Source: Euryarchaeota archaeon UBA169 (GTDB taxonomy: Archaea > Thermoplasmatota > Poseidoniia > MGIII > CG-Epi1). From it: a stretch of DNA of 9,376 bases. Positions 1 through 6,682 of the stretch are shown one piece after another. Below the pieces are notes generated by a model. It was not told the origin of the DNA. It made no database searches and saw nothing but the letters and a program-made list of their open reading frames with translations. The translations under genes and the position numbers were made by a program. The stretch lies in assembly GCA_002497685.1 (NCBI GenBank), contig DAEH01000084.1:1-9376 (forward strand), written 5' to 3'. Numbering within the stretch: the first letter of the stretch is position 1; each line of letters opens with the position of its first letter.

Positions 1-4
1 ATAA

Positions 5-370
5 TCAATCTTCTTTGTAAGCATATTCTTTCAACTTTTCTAAAGAAACCATATCTAAAGCTGATTCATGTGTAGCTTCAAGGATTACATAAGGTGCCAT
101 ATCTGAATCATATGCCTCTACCCATCTTGATAAGCAAAGACACCATCTGTCACCTTCCTTCAATCCTGAAAAACCTGGGGCTGGAGTACTAAGGTCATTA
201 CCAGCTCCTTTAGAAAATGCTAAAAAAGTCTCTGTCATTACTACACAGACAACATGCCTTCCAAAGTCACTATTGTCTGTATTACAACAACCATCTCTGA
301 ACCACCCAGTCATAGGATCTGTGGAGCAAGATTGTAATTTGCCTCCCAATACATTAATTGATTCTTCCAT
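5..370 (-). CDS. DUF2237 family protein
   Basis: A 121-residue protein of the DUF2237 family, whose biochemical role I do not know. The hallmark pattern is clear: NVLGG at residues 6-10, CSTDPMTG at 15-22, RDGCC at 25-29, H39-VVCVVMT-E47, GNDLSTP at 57-63, GDRWCLC at 73-79 and LEATHESAL at 97-105. Five cysteines sit in or near these conserved blocks (15, 28, 29, 77, 79), which could suggest metal or redox chemistry; that is inference. The length matches the usual ~120 residues. The frame extends upstream to a TTG at 403, but that start would overlap the preceding gene by 32 nt; the ATG at 370 sits 1 nt after the preceding stop and just before the conserved block, so I chose it. It is the last gene of the operon headed by the A-type Fe-S protein. 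Family assignment is confident, function unknown. Confidence 0.9.
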   Translation of the reverse strand: MEESINVLGGKLQSCSTDPMTGWFRDGCCNTDNSDFGRHVVCVVMTETFLAFSKGAGNDLSTPAPGFSGLKEGDRWCLCLSRWVEAYDSDMAPYVILEATHESALDMVSLEKLKEYAYKED

Positions 371-371
371 A

Positions 372-590
372 CTATTTGTCTCTATATTCTCTAAGGTTGT
401 CAATTATTGTGAACGCAAGTGCTGCTCTTTCATTTCTAGTAAAATCAGATTCTAAGGTTTCCAATATTGATTTTATTTTAATCGAAGATTCAGGGTCATC
501 TTCTGCAAGTTTTTTTGCATGTTCCATTTGAGCTTCGTTAATACAATAAACTGAATCTCCCCCAAGGATAGATACTGGACTTAGAACCAT
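372..590 (-). CDS. Small hypothetical protein between Fe-S carrier and DUF2237 genes
   Basis: A 72-residue protein I do not recognise. It starts at ATG 590, two nt after the stop of the upstream A-type Fe-S gene, and ends at TAG 372-374, one nt before the ATG of the DUF2237 gene. This spacing is the main argument that it is real and co-translated with its neighbours. The N-terminal ~20 residues contain a VLSPVSILGG stretch and a single cysteine (residue 16). From about residue 20 onward the composition is charged and helix-prone (EAQMEHAKKLAEDD, then KSILETLESDFTRNERAALAFTI), which suggests a soluble mostly helical cytoplasmic protein. There is no signal peptide and no membrane segment. A role as an accessory factor to Fe-S delivery is possible only by association. 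Confidence 0.7.
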   Translation of the reverse strand: MVLSPVSILGGDSVYCINEAQMEHAKKLAEDDPESSIKIKSILETLESDFTRNERAALAFTIIDNLREYRDK

Positions 591-592
591 AG

Positions 593-952
593 CTAAACTG
601 TAAAGCTCACATCAACATTCGGAGCTGGATCTCCTGTGCTAAAACTAGAGCCACAACCGCATGAACCTTTCGCATTTGAGTTTGTTAGCCTAAAGCCCGG
701 TTCTATCAAATCGTTTGAAAAATCTATTGAAAGGCCATCTAGAAATACTGAGCTTACTTTATCTGAAACCACACGAAGTTTATCATCGGTGTAATATATT
801 TCGTCTACATCTGTGATTTTATCATCTAATACTGCATCGTAAGTATTTCCTGAGCATCCACCAGACTTAACTCCGATTCTTAAAAAAGTATCTTCTGAGA
901 CTCCCATATCATAAAGTTTCACTTTTGCAGCTTCTGTTACTTTAATGTCCAT
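593..952 (-). CDS. A-type iron-sulfur cluster carrier (HesB/IscA/ErpA family)
   Basis: A cytoplasmic carrier that accepts Fe-S clusters from a scaffold and passes them to target enzymes. The 119-residue protein has the three family cysteines: C33 in the GGCSG motif and C98 and C100 in the SCGCGSSF motif, with the usual ~65-residue spacing, plus the preceding EPGFRLTN segment (84-91). It has a short extension after the CGC motif, ending in NVDVSFTV. I cannot tell IscA, ErpA and HesB subtypes apart from one sequence, so I give no symbol. It is the first gene of a tight minus-strand operon; a TATTAAAT box centred 25-26 nt upstream of the ATG indicates a leaderless transcript. The start codon faces the divergent cyclophilin gene across a short intergenic region. 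Confidence 0.93.
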   Translation of the reverse strand: MDIKVTEAAKVKLYDMGVSEDTFLRIGVKSGGCSGNTYDAVLDDKITDVDEIYYTDDKLRVVSDKVSSVFLDGLSIDFSNDLIEPGFRLTNSNAKGSCGCGSSFSTGDPAPNVDVSFTV

Positions 953-973
953 GACATTCTTAATTTCAAGGCG

Positions 974-981
974 ATTTAATA
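974..981 (-). promoter_or_regulatory. TATA box of the Fe-S carrier operon
   Basis: The minus strand reads TATTAAAT here. The centre is about 25.5 nt upstream of the ATG at 952, which is where an archaeal TATA box would place transcription start on or beside the start codon. It shares the 953-1028 intergenic region with the divergent cyclophilin promoter without overlapping it. Assigned from position and composition only. Confidence 0.55.
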
Positions 982-1001
982 GTTACTGTATACTAAAATC
1001 G

Positions 1002-1007
1002 TATAAA
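1002..1007 (+). promoter_or_regulatory. TATA box of the cyclophilin operon
   Basis: TATAAA centred about 24.5 nt upstream of the GTG at 1029. This fits a leaderless transcript starting at the GTG and argues against the upstream ATG codons at 945 and 951, which would lie upstream of the promoter. Confidence 0.55.
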
Positions 1008-1028
1008 CTGCCCAAATATAGACCCCAT

Positions 1029-1787
1029 GTGAGAATAGTAGCTGTCTTACTTACGTTGATGATTTTTGTGCCTGGAACTAGTGCTGAACCTAGTCCTATG
1101 GAACAATCATACGAAGGTAATCCTATTGTAATAATCAATTTGACGTATGAAGCTGGAATAGGTGGTGGAAGTGACATTGATGGGGAGATTGTAATTGAAT
1201 TATTTTTGAATTGGGCCCCTATTACTGTAACTAATTTTGTAAACTTAGTAGATCAATCCTTTTATGATGGAATCTTCTTTCATCGAGTTATTGATGATTT
1301 TGTTATTCAAACTGGAGATCCTACTTGTACGGCTCTTGGCGTTTATCCAGTAACTGATCCTTCATGCGGAAGTAATGGTTCTGATGAAAACATTCCATTT
1401 GAGGCAAATGCTAATCTTACACACGTAAACGGAGCTGTCGGAATGGCTCGAAGTGTAGATCCAGATTCTGCGTCAAGTCAATTCTATATTTGTGATGGGC
1501 CTCAACATGGACTAGATAATGGAAATCGATCACAAGAAGATGATCCGGGCTATGCCGTATTTGGAGTTGTTAGAGAGGGCATGGATTTAGTACAAGCTAC
1601 TGCACAGGTTCCAACATCAAATGATCCTGCTAATCGGCCTCTGTACGAAGTTTACATTAATTCTATAACTTTAGAAGGGTTTTTCACGAATGATAATAAA
1701 GAAAGTGGAAATGAAAAAACACCGAGCATTAGTTTTAGCCTATCAGTATTATCAATAGGATTATTAACTCTATTACGTAGAAATTAA
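1029..1787 (+). CDS. Secreted, membrane-tailed cyclophilin-type peptidyl-prolyl isomerase
   Basis: A 252-residue cyclophilin catalysing cis-trans isomerisation of peptidyl-proline bonds, here outside the membrane. Residues 1-19 form a signal peptide (hydrophobic AVLLTLMIFV, cleavage after GTSA). The catalytic core follows: FFHRVIDDFVIQTGDP at 83-98 with the catalytic-type Arg86, SSQFYI at 149-154, and FGVV at 178-181. An insertion at about 99-124 carries C100 and C113, a plausible disulfide. The C-terminus has an acidic/polar linker, TPS, a hydrophobic stretch (235-249) and terminal RRN, resembling an archaeosortase-type tail, although the classic PGF is absent. The GTG start is chosen because it immediately precedes the signal peptide and lies about 25 nt after a TATA box; ATG 945 would overlap the divergent Fe-S gene. 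First gene of a likely three-gene envelope operon; the next gene starts 2 nt after the stop. Confidence 0.9.
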   Translation: MRIVAVLLTLMIFVPGTSAEPSPMEQSYEGNPIVIINLTYEAGIGGGSDIDGEIVIELFLNWAPITVTNFVNLVDQSFYDGIFFHRVIDDFVIQTGDPTCTALGVYPVTDPSCGSNGSDENIPFEANANLTHVNGAVGMARSVDPDSASSQFYICDGPQHGLDNGNRSQEDDPGYAVFGVVREGMDLVQATAQVPTSNDPANRPLYEVYINSITLEGFFTNDNKESGNEKTPSISFSLSVLSIGLLTLLRRN

Positions 1788-1789
1788 AT

Positions 1790-2503
1790 ATGGATTCAAT
1801 AATCTTTCAAGGAAATGTAATCGGAATGCTTGCATACATAGTCTCTGCAATGCTTCTATTTTCTTGGTTGATTAAAGATATTGAAGAAAACTTAGTTGAA
1901 AGAAAATTATACATTGCTTGTGGACTAGGTGTTGTTCTTGGCACTTGTGCAGACATTATTATGATATTAGGAGGTATAAACAGCTATAGTGAAAGTTCAG
2001 CATATGCGTCTAAAATTTTAGTATCGCCAATAATCATTGCGATTTTTCTATTTATCGGCGTAAATAGAAGAACATTCAAAGAAGAAGTTGGGGCACCATA
2101 TTATTCTGCTGGATTTGGACTGTTTTATGGAGGTGCGATTGAATTCTGGAAATTACTTGTAACTGAAGAGGTTCACGATTTATCCGTATTTGACTTTTTT
2201 ATTATCTCTGCATTTGGATTCTCTACAGTAGTGTTTCTAGGTGGGGCTGCAATGTGGATTTCATATGGAATTAGAAAGAATGAAGGTGCGAGAACTGCAA
2301 GCAGATTAGCTTTACTTTATTTAGTTCTTTCATTTCTAAATACTCTTGCACTTGAAGAAATACACTATGATATTTATGAAACAATCATTGTTCCACTAAT
2401 ATCACTTTTAGGCTTTTTTGTGATCTCTTCTGCCATATTCCATCAAGCTAAAATAAGATTACCAGCTATATCAAGTAAAACAAAGAAATCGCTAAAAACC
2501 TAG
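1790..2503 (+). CDS. Seven-helix integral membrane protein, unknown function
   Basis: A 237-residue membrane protein with about seven hydrophobic segments: roughly 9-28, 39-61, 75-91, 104-123, 133-157, 168-188 and 196-217. A basic C-terminal tail (KTKKSLKT) is probably cytoplasmic. Charged residues that could matter functionally lie in or at the ends of helices: E118 and K121 (AIEFWKLL), then E125/E126 and H129, and E189, E190 and H192 (ALEEIHYD). This distribution is faintly like intramembrane proteases of the PrsW type, but I cannot align the defining motifs, so I make no such call. It starts 2 nt after the cyclophilin stop, so it is almost certainly co-transcribed and probably translationally linked to it; the S15-type hydrolase follows after 18 nt. 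No family recognised. Confidence 0.85.
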   Translation: MDSIIFQGNVIGMLAYIVSAMLLFSWLIKDIEENLVERKLYIACGLGVVLGTCADIIMILGGINSYSESSAYASKILVSPIIIAIFLFIGVNRRTFKEEVGAPYYSAGFGLFYGGAIEFWKLLVTEEVHDLSVFDFFIISAFGFSTVVFLGGAAMWISYGIRKNEGARTASRLALLYLVLSFLNTLALEEIHYDIYETIIVPLISLLGFFVISSAIFHQAKIRLPAISSKTKKSLKT

Positions 2504-2521
2504 GTTTAATTAATAAATTAC

Positions 2522-4294
2522 ATGGACCAACGAATTTTTGCAGGAATTACTGTAGCAATCCTACTTTTATCATCCGTTTTATTATACATGAATAACGATG
2601 ATGAACAAGATAATGATTACTACATAGAAACTAATGGTCTTGTTCCTGTATGGGAAAGAGTAAATCAAAATTTCAATACTACTGGAACCTATAGCTATAC
2701 TTTAGAACCTGGCCAATACGATGTTGTTGGACCTGAAAGTGTTTTCATTGATGTGACATTACCAAGCAGCGAACTAGGGTGCACAATAACTGATGATTGT
2801 CAAGTCCATCTTGGACTTTGGCTACCTGAGGTTCCTAATGGAACAAAAATTCCAGTAATTGCTGACGTCGGACCTTACTATGATGATGGAGATGTTGATG
2901 CATTGACACCAGCTAATCGTCTTGGTAAATTCTTAATTGAAAATATGGTGCCGCATGGTTATGCTGTAGCTCAGGTTTCTGTATTTGGCACAGGAATGTC
3001 CAATCATTGCATGGATTTTATGGGGCTAAGTGAACAAATGGGAATTGATGCTGCTGTTACTTGGTTAGGAACTCAGGATTGGAGTAATGGTAACGTAGGC
3101 ATTGTAGGCAAATCATACGACGGGTCAACTCCTTGGCAAGCTGCGATGTTTGGTAACCCTCATTTGAAAACTATAATTCCAATTTCGGGATTAATTGGTG
3201 TCCACGACTTAATGTGGCGAAATGGTTCTATGGAAGCTAGAGGATTAGCTATGCATAACGGAGTCTATGGTTCCTTTGGATGGGATGGAGATAGTGAAGA
3301 TTGGCAAACTATGTGTAGAGGGTATGCAGAAGGCTACGCAAATGGCCCTGCAGCGTATTTAGCAGGTGATGAAGTGAACTATGCTGGCAATACTTACTGG
3401 ACTGATAGACATTTTCTAGAAAGAACAATACAAAACTACAATGGTTCAATATATCTTATTCATGGAATGCAAGATTGGAATGTAGATCCACATATGGCAT
3501 TCCCAGCTTACAAGCAATTACAACAAGCTGGATTCGAAATAAAGGGATTATTCGGTCAATGGGGCCATCATTATCCAGATAGACCTGGCGATCATAATGG
3601 AATGTCTGCTGGCAGAGGTGCTGAAGCATATCCTCAATCTGTAAGATATGATTGGGCTCAGGATTTACTAGAATGGTTCAATTATTATTTGTATGAAGGA
3701 AATATGAAACCGGCGTTACACGTTGAGATGCAAGATAATATGGGTAGCTGGAGAGTTGAACAAACTTGGCCAGCAAATGACAAAGACTTGCTAAAACTAC
3801 CAATAAGTGAGGGATTGAATGTTGTATCTGGCAATGGATTGGTAGGTCCTACCAATAGTCTAACTCTTGAAACTGAGATATTTGAAAATGAGACTCGCAT
3901 ATCGGGAATGCCTACTTTTCATGTTGATGTCACTATACCTCCTGGACAAACGTCCGGCCATCTTTACGTCGAACTAGCTATTGCTGGTGGAATACACCTT
4001 GGACATGGAGTCATGGATCTTAGATATCATGAAGGTGGAAGAGAATGTGGGCAACCATGTACTGCTACTGGAACTATAAATGCAAAAATGCAACTATTTG
4101 CAATGGATGTCGTAGTTCCTGCCGGCTCCGCTCTTGAGATAACTATTTCGCAAACTAATGAAGATTACATTCCATCTCCTGTTAGTAGTGGATATGTAAC
4201 TATTGGAACTAATGCAAATAGCATCTTGACTTTACCAATAATAGAAAGAAGTGAAAGTGATTTGTTTATGCCACCTATCTGGTATGAAGAATAA
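2522..4294 (+). CDS. Membrane-anchored S15/CocE-NonD family hydrolase (X-Pro dipeptidyl-peptidase-like)
   Basis: A 590-residue alpha/beta hydrolase of the PepX/CocE/NonD group, which cleaves X-Pro dipeptides or acyl esters; the substrate cannot be read here. Residues 5-23 are a signal anchor or signal peptide without a clear cleavage site, followed by an acidic linker (DDEQDND), so the enzyme should act outside the membrane. The catalytic triad is visible: nucleophile Ser198 in VGKSYDG (preceded by WSNGNVGI, as in PepX relatives), Asp318 in HGMQDWNV, and His349 or His350 in GQWGHHYP. The C-terminal part from about 395 is beta-rich and fits the PepX_C jelly-roll domain. Six cysteines (87, 93, 163, 265, 509, 513) could form disulfides, with 87/93 and 509/513 close in sequence. 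It lies 18 nt after the membrane-protein gene. Its stop is 2 nt from the convergent channel gene's stop. Confidence 0.88.
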   Translation: MDQRIFAGITVAILLLSSVLLYMNNDDEQDNDYYIETNGLVPVWERVNQNFNTTGTYSYTLEPGQYDVVGPESVFIDVTLPSSELGCTITDDCQVHLGLWLPEVPNGTKIPVIADVGPYYDDGDVDALTPANRLGKFLIENMVPHGYAVAQVSVFGTGMSNHCMDFMGLSEQMGIDAAVTWLGTQDWSNGNVGIVGKSYDGSTPWQAAMFGNPHLKTIIPISGLIGVHDLMWRNGSMEARGLAMHNGVYGSFGWDGDSEDWQTMCRGYAEGYANGPAAYLAGDEVNYAGNTYWTDRHFLERTIQNYNGSIYLIHGMQDWNVDPHMAFPAYKQLQQAGFEIKGLFGQWGHHYPDRPGDHNGMSAGRGAEAYPQSVRYDWAQDLLEWFNYYLYEGNMKPALHVEMQDNMGSWRVEQTWPANDKDLLKLPISEGLNVVSGNGLVGPTNSLTLETEIFENETRISGMPTFHVDVTIPPGQTSGHLYVELAIAGGIHLGHGVMDLRYHEGGRECGQPCTATGTINAKMQLFAMDVVVPAGSALEITISQTNEDYIPSPVSSGYVTIGTNANSILTLPIIERSESDLFMPPIWYEE

Positions 4295-4296
4295 AC

Positions 4297-6147
4297 TTAT
4301 TCTTTGGATTGTCTTGCTTTAATTTCTTCAATAAATCTACGTGTTTCAGCTTCTTCGGCCTCTAATTTTGCCTTCTTATCCTGAGCTATCTTTGCAGCTT
4401 CTTCAGCTTCCAGCTGTGCTTTCTTATCCTCAGCTATATTTGCAGCTTCTTCAGCCTCGAATCTAGTCTTTTCTTCCTCAGCTTCTAACTTTATTTTGGC
4501 TTCTTCCACCCTTCTTGCAGCTTCTTCAGCTGCTTCAGCTTTCTTTGCCTCTTCTTCAGCCACTCGAGCTGCTTCTTTTGCTTGTTCATCAGCTTCTTTC
4601 TTAGCTTGTACTTCCTCAGCTCTTCTTGCAACTTCTTCTGCTTCTAATTTTGCTTTTTCATCTTCAGCCTTCTTCGCTGCAGCTTTAGCAATCATGGCTT
4701 CTTGTTCAGCTTTCTTAGATTTTTCATCTTCAGCTTTCCTCTCTGCGGCCCTAGCTTCTTCAATTGCTTCTCTAACCTGTCTTTCAGCCTCTTCAACTTC
4801 TAACTTAACCTTTTCTTCTTCAGCTTGCTTAGCAGATTCTACAGCTATTCTCAATGCTTCTTCAGCATCTCTTGCTTTCTCTTCGGCTTCTTCTCTTGCT
4901 CTTCTTTCAATATTAGTGTCTTCTGTAGGTTTAGTGATTTTTTTTGTACCTGCATTGGATGTTTCATATAAGTGTACATCTCTTTGAGGGAATGCGATAA
5001 CTATATTCTCTTGCCTTAATTTTTCAAAAACCTGATGATGTAAATCTGAATTTATTTGTCTTATCTTAATTACATTTTTTATCCATGCAACTAAAGCAAA
5101 ATTCAAAGTAGAATCTCCGAAATTTTGAAATCGGACTAAAGGTTTCCTTGTAGGGTCATCCTGCTCTATATTTGCATTATTCTTTGCTACGTCTAGTAAA
5201 GCTGCTTCAACCTCATCTGGATTTGAATCATACGACACTCCAATCTCTATTCTTAAACGATAATACCTGTCTGGTTTTGTTAAATTTAGAATGTTTTGAT
5301 TAGCAAGAGCATTATTTGGAATTATTATTATTACATGGTTTATAATATCATATATTTTTGTCGAACGAAGACCGATTTCTCTTATTAGACAGTAGGTTTC
5401 GTTAAAATAAATCATATCTCCTGTCTTAAATCCTTGATCTAGTAATAGAAGAATACCTGAGAAAAAATTACTGAGAGTATCTTGTGCAGCTAATGCAATA
5501 ACTAAACCAACAACACCTACTCCTGCAACTAGAACACCGAATTCAACATTAAATGTTGATAAGAAATTTGTAAGGCCGAAAACTATAATCAAAATTGAAC
5601 CAAGAATATCCAACAATGGCCCATACTGTGTGTCTGACTTATTGCCTATATTTATCCAATCTGACATTAATGGAACCATATAATTACTATAAGCACGTAA
5701 GACAAAAACTGTCATAAACACAACAAAAGTACCATCTGCAATCTTTGTTAAAACTAAAACATAATCTTTGATTGATGAATTAGTTTCTGCTATTTCTGTA
5801 AAGAAAAAAGATAAACTCCAAGTAATTATTAGCCAAAATACAACTGTAGTAGGGTCCCATTCCCATTTACTCAAACCTCGGAAATAAAGTACTATCGGAA
5901 TAATAAATGTAAGTGTGAGAAAGATAACAAACAACATTAAAATTAACATCCAAATTGCATCATCTGTGAAAATAAGATAGTTCTCATTTGTAGATTTATT
6001 TGTAATAGAATAATACGGACTAGGGACTATTTTATCAATTGTAGTACGCATTATTACCATTGTAAAAATTGACAAAAAGAAACCAAATACTCTAACAAAC
6101 GGAAAGTCTTGTCTAAGACCAAAAACCTTTGATGAAGAGACACTCAC
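4297..6147 (-). CDS. MscS-type mechanosensitive channel with long C-terminal coiled coil
   Basis: A 616-residue small-conductance mechanosensitive channel homologue that should open under membrane tension to release solutes after osmotic downshock. Hydrophobic segments lie at about 15-34, 64-90, 102-120, 136-152 and 178-195. The glycine/alanine-rich pore helix spans about 201-235 and carries the MscS signature (VAGVGVVGLVIALAAQDT, then LSNFFSGILLLLD, then KTGD at 241-244). A beta domain with PNNALANQNILN (277-288) and a soluble alpha/beta domain to about 395 follow. Residues ~411-610 are an Ala/Glu/Lys-rich predicted coiled coil, TolA-like in style, that is not part of ordinary MscS. The start is GTG at 6147; a TATA box about 25 nt upstream supports it. 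Divergent from the dehydratase-like gene and convergent with the hydrolase gene. The channel call is strong; the tail's role is unknown. Confidence 0.92.
   Translation of the reverse strand: MSVSSSKVFGLRQDFPFVRVFGFFLSIFTMVIMRTTIDKIVPSPYYSITNKSTNENYLIFTDDAIWMLILMLFVIFLTLTFIIPIVLYFRGLSKWEWDPTTVVFWLIITWSLSFFFTEIAETNSSIKDYVLVLTKIADGTFVVFMTVFVLRAYSNYMVPLMSDWINIGNKSDTQYGPLLDILGSILIIVFGLTNFLSTFNVEFGVLVAGVGVVGLVIALAAQDTLSNFFSGILLLLDQGFKTGDMIYFNETYCLIREIGLRSTKIYDIINHVIIIIPNNALANQNILNLTKPDRYYRLRIEIGVSYDSNPDEVEAALLDVAKNNANIEQDDPTRKPLVRFQNFGDSTLNFALVAWIKNVIKIRQINSDLHHQVFEKLRQENIVIAFPQRDVHLYETSNAGTKKITKPTEDTNIERRAREEAEEKARDAEEALRIAVESAKQAEEEKVKLEVEEAERQVREAIEEARAAERKAEDEKSKKAEQEAMIAKAAAKKAEDEKAKLEAEEVARRAEEVQAKKEADEQAKEAARVAEEEAKKAEAAEEAARRVEEAKIKLEAEEEKTRFEAEEAANIAEDKKAQLEAEEAAKIAQDKKAKLEAEEAETRRFIEEIKARQSKE
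4360..4455 (-). repeat. Two tandem 48-bp coding repeats in the channel coiled coil
   Basis: Two adjacent 48-bp units encode residues 565-580 and 581-596 of the channel: AEEAANIAEDKKAQLE and AEEAAKIAQDKKAKLE. Thirteen of 16 residues match and the DNA is also closely similar, so recent in-frame duplication is likely. A shorter related block, KAEDEKAKLEAEE, lies at 493-505. The whole 4310-4920 stretch is low-complexity because of the GAA/GCT/AAA-type codons of the coiled coil. Confidence 0.8.
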
Positions 6148-6167
6148 AAATGTACACTTAAAAATAC

Positions 6168-6177
6168 ATTTATAAAT
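6168..6177 (-). promoter_or_regulatory. TATA box of the channel gene
   Basis: The palindrome ATTTATAAAT is centred about 25.5 nt upstream of the GTG at 6147 on the minus strand, which fits a leaderless transcript beginning at that GTG. It lies within the 74-nt divergent intergenic region shared with the dehydratase-like gene. Confidence 0.55.
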
Positions 6178-6193
6178 TAATTAGGTGAAATAG

Positions 6194-6199
6194 TATATA
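6194..6199 (+). promoter_or_regulatory. TATA box of the dehydratase-like gene
   Basis: TATATA centred about 25.5 nt upstream of the ATG at 6222, again placing the expected transcription start at the start codon. It lies about 24 bp from the divergent channel TATA box, so the two promoters could compete for TBP/TFB or share regulation. Confidence 0.55.
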
Positions 6200-6221
6200 G
6201 CTACCTATTATTAGATATAAA

Positions 6222-6515
6222 ATGAGTTCTGTGCTTAAAGATAATGACATTGCGAATGCCATAAAGGGCATGGATGGATGGAATTACGATGATGTTTATA
6301 GGTGCATTAGGAAGGAATTTGTTTTTGATAGCTTTGAAGCTGCAGCTACATTTGTACAACATGTAGCTAGTATCGCAAATGAAATTGGACATTATCCTGA
6401 AATTTTAATTTACAAGAAAGGTACTGTTAGAGTTACTGCAACCTCACCCGATGAGGGTGGAATTACTGATAATGATATTTCACTTATAGAAAGTGTAGAA
6501 ATACTAGTTAGTTAG
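6222..6515 (+). CDS. Pterin-4a-carbinolamine dehydratase-like (PCD/DCoH, COG2154) with altered active site
   Basis: A 97-residue protein with the fold pattern of 4a-hydroxytetrahydrobiopterin dehydratase, which dehydrates pterin carbinolamines. Visible family features are the GWNYDD segment after the first helix, F-V-QHVASIANEIGHYPE (helix plus active-site turn), IYKKGTVRVTATS, and the closing GGITDNDISLI. Canonical members have HHP in the turn and a TH on the following strand. Here the turn is H57-Y58-P59 and the strand reads T74-S75-P76, so only one of three active-site histidines remains. Activity is therefore doubtful, or uses another arrangement; a structural or regulatory role is possible. 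It lies near thyA-folA, a pterin context. A leaderless start is indicated by the upstream TATATA. The small convergent gene follows 21 nt after the stop. Confidence 0.8.
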   Translation: MSSVLKDNDIANAIKGMDGWNYDDVYRCIRKEFVFDSFEAAATFVQHVASIANEIGHYPEILIYKKGTVRVTATSPDEGGITDNDISLIESVEILVS

Positions 6516-6516
6516 T

Positions 6517-6568
6517 AAAAAAAATATCTCGAAAAACTAAGAAATTGTTAATTCTTTAACGAGATATT
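6517..6568 (-). terminator. Hairpin plus U-run terminator of the 42-residue gene
   Basis: A perfect 9-bp inverted repeat has arms at 6523-6531 (AATATCTCG) and 6560-6568 (CGAGATATT), separated by 28 nt that hold a shorter internal stem (AAGAA at 6539-6543 with TTCTT at 6552-6556). On the minus strand the second arm runs directly into eight T residues (complement of A8 at 6517-6524). That is hairpin-then-U-run order for minus-strand transcription, right at the stop of the small gene. In the plus direction no T-run follows, so it is not an obvious terminator for the dehydratase-like gene, though it may protect its 3' end. Confidence 0.6.
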
Positions 6569-6665
6569 CATCCGAATGTTTATCTATATATTCAATTAAA
6601 TCTGAGACGTGGGGCGATTCTAACAAAATTTCATTTGACTCATGGTCTATAATCCGGAATGGCAT
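6537..6665 (-). CDS. 42-residue small acidic protein, unknown
   Basis: An ATG-initiated frame on the minus strand encodes 42 residues, beginning MPFRIIDHESNEI and ending DEYLVKELTIS, with TAG at 6537-6539. I do not recognise it. It is acidic, with no cysteine, signal peptide or membrane segment; the pattern suggests a short beta hairpin (FRIIDHESNEILLE) followed by a helix (VSDLIEYIDKHSDEYLVKEL). Three signals support a real gene: a palindromic TATA box centred 25.5 nt upstream of its ATG, a hairpin/U-run structure at its stop, and the fact that it fills the only long gap between the dehydratase-like gene and thyA. Against it are its shortness and the lack of any checkable homologue here. It is convergent with the dehydratase-like gene and divergent from thyA. 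Confidence 0.6.
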   Translation of the reverse strand: MPFRIIDHESNEILLESPHVSDLIEYIDKHSDEYLVKELTIS

Positions 6666-6682
6666 TCAATACACACTACACT

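Noticed and set aside
371..403. TTG start at 403 for the DUF2237 gene
   Set aside because: A rare start codon overlapping the preceding gene by 32 nt; the ATG at 370 directly follows the preceding stop and the conserved region.
945..1028. Upstream ATG start (945 or 951) for the cyclophilin
   Set aside because: It would overlap the Fe-S carrier gene, place 28 non-signal-like residues before the signal peptide, and start upstream of the TATA box at 1002-1007.
1790..2503. PrsW-type intramembrane metalloprotease identity for the seven-helix protein
   Set aside because: Only a loose EFWK and EEIH resemblance; the paired-Glu, Phe-Glu and His-Asp motifs cannot be aligned with confidence.
4310..4920. 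CRISPR-like or non-coding repeat array
   Set aside because: Repeats are in frame, imperfect and encode a coiled coil; there are no unique spacers.
4496..4987. Long plus-strand Ser/Ala-rich open frame opposite the channel tail
   Set aside because: It is the reverse image of the Glu/Ala/Lys coiled-coil codons (GAA/GCT/AAA), giving runs of Ser, Ala and Phe. It has no promoter and no protein-like pattern.
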